A stretch of 64,000 nt of DNA, taken from positions 1 to 64,000 of the forward strand of contig JNDT01002288.1 in assembly GCA_000697055.1 (NCBI GenBank). Reading direction: 5' to 3'. Below, piece by piece: positions 35,293 through 45,355 of the stretch; position 1 is the first letter of the stretch, and each line of letters opens with the position of its first letter. The stretch is from Saksenaea vasiformis B4078. Taxonomy: Eukaryota; Mucoromycota; Mucoromycetes; Mucorales; Saksenaeaceae. A program made the translations under genes and the position numbers. The notes below the pieces were generated by a model, which saw only the letters and a list, made by a program, of their open reading frames with translations, was not told where the DNA came from and ran no database searches.

Positions 35293-36273
35293 CTATATGA
35301 TATTTGTAAAAAGCCGATGCAATGAGAGAGGGCTAATTGGAGTAGAAGGCGGATCGTGGATAGGATTGCTTGTGGTCTGCGATAGTTCTTCCGGTTGATT
35401 ATACCATGTTATCAGTGGTAGTACTGTCATTGTTACAACGATGGCAAACAAAGGTGTGATTATAGCTGGTTCAGTATAAGTTTTGTCAATGGAATCACGC
35501 GGGGAACAAACGGGTCGTACCGGTAGCTCGCGAAAGCTTGAAGCGCGTGGACGGTGGGCCGGGGAGAAGCGACAGTTGCGAAGATGTGTCTTGGCGGCAG
35601 TTGAGCCTGCTCTCTTGCGTGAGCTGGGTACGAGTTGCTGACAAGGTAACAGGGTTTTCTCGAACTCGCCAAGCTGGTACATAAGTTCCATGTTAGGCCG
35701 TATACCGGGTGCGCGTTCGCGGACGAAGTCATAAGCCTGATCCAGTGACATTGGCTTTCCAACAGGATTATTATGTGTCATTTTTAGATCTCGCGGCCGG
35801 CGCGACAAGTACAGAACATAGGCGATGACAAGTGCAGCAGAGCGTTCAACGCCACACTGACAATGAACAAGGGCCTTTGCGCCAGCACTTAGGGCCGAAT
35901 CAAGGATATGGATAGCACGGAGAAATTCCTGGTTCAAGTTTTTCTGAGAATGAGTCCAGCGAAGATGGTGGTACTGCAACTTGATTGCTGGTGGTGGCTC
36001 GATCTCACTAGCAACGTTTAAAATACAAGCTATGCCACGACCTCGAATGATTTCCGGTTGGAGAGCATTATGGAAAGAACCGAGAAAAAGATTCGGCAAT
36101 ATCTGAGCTGGCCCGTGCTTGTAATGATCTCCAAAGGACGGCGCCGCCGCTGCTGCCAAGGATTGCCGGGAGATCGGCGTCGAATCTTGTTGTAGTCGTA
36201 GAAGGTTGAGAGAAAGATTTTTATGATTCTTTGGTCGAATTGTTAAAGGTGGTTCTCTAGACTCTCTATCCAT
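35293..36273 (-). CDS. Dual-specificity protein phosphatase (MAPK-phosphatase type)
   Basis: Intronless, 326 aa from the ATG at MDRESREPPL; residues before it depend on a TTG. The DSP domain spans about residues 60-210: QILPNLFLGSFHNAL opens it and the active site is VHCQCGVERSAALV, a perfect HCxxGxxRS loop, with YVLYLSRR and SLDQAYDFVRERAP after it. The general-acid Asp expected near YHHLRWTHSQKNLN is not obvious; the family has D/E..E in this loop, so activity is likely but not certain. An insertion (MTHNNPVGKP) precedes the SLDQAY helix. A hydrophobic run near residues 270-290 (IITPLFAIVVTMTVLPLITW) could be a membrane segment. It converges on STE11, 93 bp apart, so MAPK signalling is a natural guess for its target. 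Confidence 0.85.
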   Translation of the reverse strand: MDRESREPPLTIRPKNHKNLSLNLLRLQQDSTPISRQSLAAAAAPSFGDHYKHGPAQILPNLFLGSFHNALQPEIIRGRGIACILNVASEIEPPPAIKLQYHHLRWTHSQKNLNQEFLRAIHILDSALSAGAKALVHCQCGVERSAALVIAYVLYLSRRPRDLKMTHNNPVGKPMSLDQAYDFVRERAPGIRPNMELMYQLGEFEKTLLPCQQLVPSSRKRAGSTAAKTHLRNCRFSPAHRPRASSFRELPVRPVCSPRDSIDKTYTEPAIITPLFAIVVTMTVLPLITWYNQPEELSQTTSNPIHDPPSTPISPLSLHRLFTNII

Positions 36274-37021
36274 ATCACCCAACCGGAAGAACAAGGAAGA
36301 AAAAAAAAGAAAAAAAAAGGAAGAGAGAAAGAAACGAAAAAAACTTTCCTTCCCTTATATTACTCGGTGCAAATATGTATAAACTGAGAAGAGTAGGAGG
36401 AGGAGAAAACTTGACTAACCTGTGTCCAATCATTTTCTCCTTTTGTTGTCATAAAGATCGACATGATAATAAAACTTTACGATATTTCCAACACTGAACT
36501 ATTTAATAAGATTCGTTAAAGATCTAGTGTGCTCCTCGTAACGATAATTTTTCGCTTAGACTAATTTACTTCTTTTCTTTTCTTTTCTTTTTTTTTGGTT
36601 TTTTAATATATACATCCTGCCTAATTGTATCATGTAAGCAGACGGTCAGGGTCCCGTTGGATAAAAATCCTGATAGCTGATAGCTAGATGCCACATGCAA
36701 CCGTCAACGGTACTGTTTCCCTTCTCCTTGCTCAACTTTTCTACTCGCTTTGCCTCCCTGAACTTGTTATTAACTTGCTACTATAATTATATGCCTGTCG
36801 TTCACAAAATATTTTTGATTGATGGACCCCTTAACAAAAGTGTCGACCGTTAGGAAGTTGCATTCATTGGACCGAAAATGTCAGATATTTTTCTGTAACG
36901 TAAGTTTAGCACATCTTTAGAGAACTGAAGAAGTACAAAAAAAAGGAGTGAAGGGGAGAGGGGAAATAAAGCATAATCTTTTAATAGGCGGCGGCAATAA
37001 ATTTCGAAGTGGAGTGCAGCT
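36274..37021. other. Shared upstream region; no gene
   Basis: Lies between the phosphatase (reading left) and the next hypothetical gene (reading right). It has A/G- and T-rich tracts, one CTTTT-repeat near 36570-36595, and no recognisable frame. Confidence 0.5.
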
Positions 37022-37895
37022 ATGGTAGATTTCCGGACTCTTTCCATTCTCGCTGAAGGATTCGATGAAAAGTGTTGGATTTATAACTTGCAAGATTTCC
37101 CTATCGATTTCAAAATTCTTTTTCCATCAACTTTCTGCGGTGACCATATCCCGTTCACCATGAGTAAAGGCAATACTTCCTCGTATGGTATCTTTCATGA
37201 TCATCAGTGCCGACACAGTTCGGACAATGGTATCTCTTATGCCAGAAACAGCAATCAAGGTACCAAAAAAATGCCTCAAAGATCACGCTTGCAACAGGCT
37301 CAGTCAGATAACGGTCCTTTTGCGCCAACAACTAATATTCTAGCGGAAAAAGTACGCCATCGCTATCCAGGGATCGAGCGAATTCGAAGTAATCACCACT
37401 AAAGGAACTAATCTTTTACAAAGAGAGACTGGTACCAAAAAAAAGAGTCTAAGAGGGAGGTCAACAGGTATCTCCCTCTCCAGAGATAAGGTCCCTCTAC
37501 TCTGGTTATTTATCAAGTATCTTATTTGGGATGTTGCAAAAGACGTAAGACCGATATCTTCCATCCCTATTTACATCGATAGCGAGACTATTTTCGAGAT
37601 AAATAAAGAGGAGTCAAGTCATGATTCAGCAACGAAGGATGCGCAAGGCTTTTCTGAGCCTATTGTGTCGTGTAAAATCAGTCAGCGAAGACAACTAGGA
37701 GCCATTCCCTCGGTGTGTGCTCCATCATTTCCAATATTCATTGGGACACGCACAATTCCTATTTCTACTCTACAGAAAAAAGAAAAAGAAAAAGAAAAAA
37801 TAAAAAAAAAAGCTGGACGTTCTTCTGGCTTAGGTCATGCATCTAATTTTAACCTTTTAAAGCTAAACGTCCCCATAGCGCACTTATTGAATTAG
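37022..37895 (+). CDS. Hypothetical protein, two overlapping open frames
   Basis: The first frame (37022 to TAA 37402) encodes up to 126 aa starting MVDFRTLSILAEGFDEKCW. A second frame is open from about 37405 to 37895, beginning near RETGTKKKSLRGR and running through a Lys/Glu run (QKKEKEKEKEKIKKKAGR) to a stop after AHLLN. Nearly 500 bases without a stop in this AT-rich DNA suggest coding sequence. The two frames differ by one position, so an intron or a frameshift must join them. The only donor close by (GTAATC at 37389) would give a 37-nt intron, shorter than any other here. No domain is recognised. Low confidence in the exact structure. Confidence 0.4.
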
Positions 37896-38132
37896 GTCGA
37901 TCCAACCGTTCGGCATGCAGCGTACCAGATAAATATTTACATTCACGTTACGTATATTGTGTTGTTCACATGGTACCCTGTACTGAGATCGTCTTGTGCT
38001 AATCATCAAATGGGCCAAGTATAATGCCACTAAGAAAATTGATCTAAACGACTCTGACAAATTTTTATTTTTGAGGGAGCTAGACTACATTGTGTTTATG
38101 TGTTGGTGGAAAAAAAATGGGGTATTGTACAT

Positions 38133-39233
38133 TTAGATGACCAAGGCTGCCATGGCTGCTCCAAGGAGTACGATCAAGGGAGAGAGTACAACGGATGATG
38201 CCTTTGAGTCAGCCTTTGGGTTGACTTGGTTGCTGCATACAACACCAGAAGGCTTGTATGTCACATTGTTCAACTGAGCTGTAATTTCGAGTGTTTTTCC
38301 TTGGTTATAAAAGTCAACCTCCAGGAAATTGGGTTGGCGACCGAATGTGGTGGTACAAGTCTGAGCCTGTTTCATCAACGAGTCTGCATTTGTGACATTG
38401 GCCAAGTCTTTCTTAGGAACTTCTGCCTCAATACCGAGCTGGCGCAAGGATTCGTACAGGAAATGATTCATCACATACATCATCGAACCCGGGTTTGCTG
38501 GGTCCGAAGGGCGGTCGATCACGCAGCTGAACGAACTTTCATTCATGTTTTGGTACGGTGTCTCAAACACGTAATTAAATTCAGACAACAGCCTGTGAAA
38601 CATGACAGATGAGCTTTGTGTACGTTGCCTGGGCGATCCTTCTTTTTTTTTTTTCACTTACCAAGGCACAGTTGCTTGATCGGCGCCCGTGTCCAAGAAG
38701 TTGACGACACGTTTTCCGGATTTAATCATCTCCTCGAGAGTTGGCCATGTCTGGCTACCAACAGCTTGGGTGTAGGTGTAGTCCAGAATACCGCTTGCTT
38801 GGTACGCAGCCTGGAAGTCGGCAGCCTTGAAGCTTCCCATGTTATTCCACATGATCGTCAACACTTCGTTGGGATTGCTCTTTAACCAAGAAGTAATCGA
38901 TGAGAGGGTGTCTTTTGCTGAGCCAGCGTCAAGAAGAGCACAACTAGTGTGACAAAGGTGGATGGCATCTGCCCCTGTACTCGTCTTATTCAAGGGTTTC
39001 ACTGCTGATAACTTCAATCCTCGAACCCCATCAGCCAACTGGGAACCGATGGCACACATTTGATTGGCGGCAGGACTGTTGGTATACCCATAGGAGTTGT
39101 GTGTCATAGCATAGGTAAGTGAATTATACGGCTTGTTACAAAGTTCAGGATAGCCGTTGCAACTCTGTTGTTGGGCAGTAACGGCACTGATAGCATAGGC
39201 TAAAAGAGCCCCGAGAATAACTGACGAATGCAT
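38133..39233 (-). CDS. Secreted PLC-like phosphodiesterase (PI-PLC X type), GPI-anchored
   Basis: Two exons (39233-38662, 38592-38133; intron 69 nt) give 343 aa. A signal peptide MHSSVILGALLAYAISAVTA is followed by a Cys-containing mature start, QQQSCNGYPELC. The PLC-like TIM-barrel motifs are AMTHNSYGY (first catalytic His), ADGVRGLKL, and IHLCHTSCALLDAG (second His), then LTIMWNN and GKRVVNFLDTGAD. These match the fungal family of PLC-like phosphodiesterases without a Ca-binding C2 domain. Several NxS/T sites are present. The C terminus ends in a Ser/Asn-rich stretch and a hydrophobic tail (VVLSPLIVLLGAAMAALVI), as expected for GPI addition, so the enzyme probably sits on the cell surface. 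Substrate unknown; cleavage of inositol phospholipids or GPI anchors is possible. Confidence 0.85.
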
Positions 39234-40033
39234 AGCGAAAGGAAAGAAAAAGGTGGCAAAGGTGTGAAAAGAAGAGAAGAAAAAAAAGACTAGCTAGGAA
39301 ACCTCTCTTTCATTAGTGTGGTTTATTTATGGTAGTGCCTAAAAAAACTTTGGAAACAAGCGGCGCTCTTTTAGGCGGTCGATGAATAACAGTCCTCAAA
39401 AGGCAACTCTTGAAAATCGTTTGCGGTCGGCTTGGCGATTCAATAAAGATAGCATGTCCCGTTATGTCCTTAAGCAAAAAACCATAGAATGTCGCGATAC
39501 CTAAAAAGGGAAACTAGTAGAATGTGTTTGACATCTTTTTCCTAGCGCGATTTTTTGAAGTCTCCACGAGAAGTAGAAAGGCTTTTTGCACGCTATGAAT
39601 AGGCAGTTTTAGCCGTAATGTGCCACGGTGAAGCAATAAAATAGAATGGATGCTTGCAATGGCACCATGCGCATGTTTCTAAAAATCAGGAAAACCTCCT
39701 ATGGTAATGTGATGACCAAGCGTGATCACTATCCAAATAAGGGACAAAGCAAGAGGCGCGTTGCGTGGGAGGGAAAGAGACAGACGTAGCGAAATCCTAT
39801 GTTGGGTTGTACAGCCTTTGAACTTCAGTAGTAGAATTCACGAGTACGCTTTATTGTCGTCTCGTATACCCCTTCTCTCTTTCTACCTTTTCTCTTTTCT
39901 TTTCTTTCTTTTTCTCTTATCGTTCTGCTCCTCTTTTCTCCCTTTCTCGAGCAGTAAAACCAACCCCTTTCGCACTTAGTGGGTTTATTGTTCTTTTTTT
40001 TTTTTGCCCTTTCTGTTTGTTAAAACCTTTCTT
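39234..40033. other. Divergent upstream region; no gene
   Basis: Lies between the phosphodiesterase (left) and the CH-kinase gene (right). The part before 40033 is strongly CT-rich, a typical leader. No other feature. Confidence 0.5.
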
Positions 40034-43000
40034 ATGGAACGATCGTCAGCATACGGAGCGCAAAGTAGCGCGTCAATGGACGATTTAATGACACAAGAGT
40101 ATACCCATTTACAAACAGCATGTCAGTGGATCGGTTCCATACTGCAACAACCCATTACAGTACCCGATCTACACGAAAAACTAAACAATGGCGTTCTTCT
40201 ATGCAAGTCAGTCACATACCCATGAGTGCGTGCGTTTTAAAAGTGGCGGAAGAGAGAGCGAAAGAGAGAGAAAACGGAAAACAGGCCAAAAAAAATGGAA
40301 GGGAAAAGAAAAAGGGAAAAGATACGAAGAAAGGGAGGGAAACCACGATCAAAGGATTATCCTACGGGGAAAATCATCTTCTTTAGGGGATCGAGTAGTA
40401 TTGACGCACGGATCTTCATCTTCATAGGTTAATGAACGCATTACAGCCAGAGACTGTTACTCATATAAACTACAGTGATTGTATTTCAGCCAAGGTATGT
40501 AGGGTCAATGACTATCATTGGTACTTAACATCTGGTTGGTTGGGGGGTGTTTAGCGCGAGAATATCCGGCAATTTTTCGAAGCAGGACAAGAGGTCAGTC
40601 TAGAAAATATAAGACTCCTTATTTGAAATCCGTGTTTCTCATCCATATATAAACTTATAGTTTGGTCTAAAGTCTTCTGATTTATTTGAACTCGAGGATC
40701 TAATAGACGGCAACAACATGACCTCAGTAAGGAATCTTTTGCAATTGTTGACAATCTGCTCACAGTCCACACTTTTCTTTTTCATTGCCACTAAAGGTTG
40801 CAAATACAATACTCTCATTAGCCAATTTATCGTTCGACTTACAACGACGACATCCTCACTATCATACCAAAGCAGATTACCGTCACGAAGAACCATCCGT
40901 ACGAACCATAGACCTCTATCCAGCCTATCCATCAAACGATCATCCAACAATCGACATTCATTACAACCCGGCATATTTGGTCAAGAATGATCCATCACGT
41001 ACAGCAATGATACCTACGCTGGATGATAACGATAATAGCAACAACAGCGACAACAACAAAGACCAATCTTATCCACCTCGCGAGCAGGGGGAGAAGGGGA
41101 CCGTTGTGGAAGAGGAGACATCCTACAAGGAGAGCCATGTTTACAACAAATCAATGGACAGTGCGCAAGGAGAGGAAGAAGAAGAAGAAGAAGAAGAAGC
41201 AGATAACAACCATCCAAAGATGCTATTGAGGACGATAACCACCGGTTCAACATATAACAATAACAACAACAACATCATAAATCGTAGTATGTCTATCCGC
41301 AGAAGTTCGGTGACATCCCTCCCTGACGAGGACGATTCATCATCGTGGGACGAAGAAGACGTTGTCCACCATATGCCTACGACGAGGAGTTTCTCGCACG
41401 AGAGCCCATCGACAGATACCACTGATACGCACTCATTTATGAATGAAACGTTAGGGCGAGATGAACAAAAACATTCGAAGGGTAAGCACAACACATCATC
41501 GGGTGACAGTGGATACGGGACAACTCGTCAGCAACATCCGCGTGAAACCCCGTCGGTGCCTCTGCACCTTGTCTCCCTGTTCAATCCTACAGATACGAAT
41601 GATATAAGCAGCGAGCCAGTAGTGGATCAGGAGAAGTGCAGTGAAGAGGACCTCCCATACCAGTCAGGGCATGACTACATTCCAAACGCCCTTTCACTCC
41701 CCGTGTCTGAACCTTGCCCTCCTGTGCGTCGCGATAGCTTGCGTTGTCTGGATACCGAAGACGTTGACCGACTTGCTCTTCAAAAGACAGCCTCTGTTCG
41801 ATCATGGACGTCCACGACTTCCTATTCATCCTCCACAGTATCCCGTCTCGCGCGTCTTTCGCAATTGTCCTTCTCGAAAAGGCTTCCTATACGCCAAAAG
41901 GTACCGTTCCATACCCGATACCAAGAATGGACAGATCAAAAAATGCGTAAAAAGCAAGATGCTGATCTTGAAGATATGAAAAGCACGGATACAAAGGAAG
42001 ATACACAATCTGCTATCGAGCCAAAGGAAGAACAACAGCAACAGCACAAACATGGGGCCATGGCCAGAGTGAGACGATCGATCGTATTTGGAGCCAACGA
42101 TGTTGAGCTTCTTCCAGTACCTTTGGAGGGTCCTAACCCTTCCGTGTCCTCTCCCATTATTAAAGTGGAAGCGACGCCAAAAGTAAAGGAGATCAAAACG
42201 CGAAGCAAGCGAGGTCAGAGCTTTAGCAGCCGATTTAACAAGACACGACGTGAGCTGTTTGCTGCGTTACGCCCGGATAACCAGCAAAAGAAAACCGAGG
42301 AAGCACGTCCAGCAGGACCTGCCCGAGCGCAATCGACTCCCGAGCAGGACACTCGCCTACGTACACTTTCTAGACGAAAATCTACTGGCACGATCTCCCA
42401 TAAGCAAACGAAACGAGCGGTCAGCGAAATCAGCGATGAAAGTCTTGATCTGCTGGATGATGCTGGTAATGTAAAAGCACGCTATGTAAGTAGAAATTAG
42501 CCAAAGTAGTGTTTTCTAAAACGAAAACAGAAAATCGGAAATTCCATTGGCAAAGGCCACTTTGGTACAGTGCATAGGTAAGAACAATTTGTCCTGCTGT
42601 ATTTTACTCACGAATATCGTTCCGTTATCTTATGTTAGAGCACTCAATCTCCGGACAGGACAGATGGTAGCAGTAAAACGCATTTGTCTTGATGCGACAT
42701 GTAAAAAGGATTTATCAGATGTTTTGGTATGAGCGGTCATTACGTCCATTTGAACTATGTTTGGCTCATCAGTCTATAATTAGCAAGAGGCACAGATTCT
42801 TCAATCGCTAGCCCATCCAAACATTGTCAAGTACGAAGGGTTTATCCAGACGCCGGAACATATGAATATCGTCTTAGAATATGTCGAGAACGGTTCACTG
42901 CAAAACACTTTAAAATCATTCGGGAGCTTTCCCGAGAGTCTGGCGGCTAATTACTGTTTGCGTATTCTCGAGGGTCTATGCTATTTGCACGAACGGGACG

Positions 43001-44757
43001 TTGTCCATTGCGATCTTAAGGCTGCCAATATCCTGACTACCAAAGCAGGGAATGTTAAACTTTCAGATTTTGGTGTATCCTTGAATCTGAAGCTAAAAGA
43101 TACCGAGGCAGGAGTCGTGGCCGGAACGCCAAATTGGAGTAAGTTTCATGCATTCTCTATTTCTCTCTATTTTTTTTTTAAAAAAATAAGGGGGAAAACA
43201 ATACCAAAAAAAAAAAGATGCTGATAATCTCCTTGTACATAGTGGCTCCGGAAGTAATTGAGCTTAAGGGTGCATCTACAAAATCAGACATATGGTAGGA
43301 AGAAAAAAAAAAGGCAATGTTATATTCCTTTTCATCTGATGTTTTCGTAAATGTAGGTCCCTGGGATGTACAGTGATAGAATTGTGCACCGGCAAACCGC
43401 CGTATGCAAACTTGATTCCCATGACGGCCCTCTTCCGGATTGTCGAGGATGATCATCCTCCGCTCCCGGATTCGATATCCGAGGTAAGTCATCCCATATG
43501 CATGGTAAATTGGATCTAACAGGAACATGGCAGGAATTGTGCGATTTTCTTAAATTATGTTTCAACAAATGCCCAGATGCTAGACCGACTGCTGCAGAGC
43601 TACTAGAGCATAGCTGGATCAAGAAAAACAATAACCATGATCGCATGAGTTTACACCAGCGTGACGAAAGAATGCCAATCTCGCCCATATTTGAAGAAGG
43701 GCCAGAGCATATACTACCTCCTCATATAAGATCACAGCCATTCCAAAAGTCGTCTTCCGCGTCCGCCAGTATGATGATGGAACCAGTAGCGCTTGATGCG
43801 TTACCGACGCTGAGTCGCAAAATCTCACCAAAGATGAGGCTGCATGAGTTGGAACCCAGTAAATCACAATCAACCCCTCACGTAGTAAAGACTCCTGCTA
43901 CGAGTGTACTAGCAAATAAGTTCCAGGAAAGACACCCTCTCCCTGAGAAACGTGAACATCGCTTTGTCAAAGGATCCTTTGCAAAAGGTGAGTTAACTCA
44001 GATACCGGAGCCCCCAGGATACTCATCATGATTTTTCGACAGCTGTTATACGCTGCAAAGCTTGTCAATTGCCGATCAAGCAAAAAGCACTTGTTTGCGA
44101 AGGTAGGAGAAAGAAGAAGAAGACGAAGCAAATTATGAGATGTTGACTCTTTTTTCTTTTTCTTATTTTTTTTTTAAAAAAAAGAATGTGGATTGATCTG
44201 CCATGATAAATGCAAAACAAGCATCAGCTGCTTCAGCCCATACCATGCCTTCTCGCCAGAAGTAAAATATCATTGTTTAGTATAGGGTGAACACCATGCT
44301 CATTTTAGCACGTTATTATTAGGTAGATCATGGCGAGCAAAATGTAAATGTACCCGAACCTTCGCATACCTCACGAACAGAGAAGTCTATACCTGCTGTG
44401 GATAGCCAGTTATCTCCTATACCACCCACGCGTCGATCGACTTCCAGTCAGGAAGATAACATACCACCAGTCCGACCTACACCCTCGGTATCAACTCAAT
44501 TGCGCCAGCGCACTCGAAAATTGTCCAAAGTGTTAACGGTCGGACGACAGCCCCAACCGCAACGGCGCATGCCACAAAGTAGCCGTAGCTGTGATACCCT
44601 CACTCATATACGTGAAGACAAGATGTTACCCTCTGCAAGTTCAGGCCAGACATCCACTACGTCTGCAGAAACCGAAACTGAGTCGTCCACCACCACCCAC
44701 AAACATAGAAAGAACAAACGGCGGCCGTCTCATCCAGACGACTGCATTATTTCTTGA
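40034..44757 (+). CDS. CH domain - SIN-like (Cdc7/SepH) kinase - C1 finger protein with CaaX box
   Basis: Fourteen exons (40034-40206, 40428-40494, 40555-40593, 40661-40726, 40797-42485, 42531-42577, 42639-42726, 42784-43138, 43243-43294, 43357-43483, 43534-43987, 44043-44102, 44185-44261, 44323-44757) give 1242 aa. A calponin-homology domain opens it: [50 protein letters not shown] 500-aa disordered region with poly-Glu and poly-Asn follows. The kinase has [53 protein letters not shown] and DIWSLGC, closest to septation-network Cdc7/SepH kinases. The HRD motif is HCD (non-RD), but the catalytic Asp, Lys and DFG are kept. A C1-type finger follows ([20 protein letters not shown] then ICHDKC). 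The last four residues are CIIS, a CaaX prenylation box. The first intron (221 nt) is the longest of this gene. Confidence 0.88.
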
Positions 44758-45355
44758 TTTTTTTACAGCAAACACTAATACAAAACGATTCTGCACACAC
44801 ACAAAAAAAAAAAAAAGAAAAAGGAATAACAATAAAAAAAAACACGCACACAGGCACTGCACTCTCACTCTACACTAAATGTAAACTTTTCATAATTTGC
44901 TTTTCTTGGTATAGGTATTTAACGGTGGTTCTTGCGGTTGAGCATAGCCAATCAAGACCGGGTTGTGAATGGCAGCATTGTATCGAGGTTCTGCTCGATG
45001 TACCGGACAGGGATTCCCGAATCCAAACGCAGGGTGCACTTTGGAAGGATCCACCGATGGATGAACGGGACGATTAGTAATTTTAGGGTTGGATTGAGTG
45101 AGGTGATGGTACATTGTAACGAAGAGACCTTTTTCCTATGCTGGTGGGAACAACCTCCAGCGTCTTTCCCAACCGCCACTCTGCGGAATTCGAATGGTTT
45201 GGTCACACTCAAACACATGAAAAAGACAAATTTCTGTCCATACACACAAGCGCTTTAGCATAAAGCGCAACAGTTGTTGTTATTTATACAAAAACAAGAG
45301 CGATTATATATTACTACAGAGAGGAAAAGGAGGGAGGGAGAGAGTGTTTTTTCAA
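44758..45355. other. Convergent intergenic region; no gene
   Basis: 3' flanks of the kinase (rightward) and the protease (leftward). A-rich tracts with AATAA signals after 44800. Short frames here match nothing. Confidence 0.5.

Noticed and set aside
38226..38612. 128-codon plus-strand frame
   Set aside because: Antisense shadow of exon 2 of the PLC-like phosphodiesterase.
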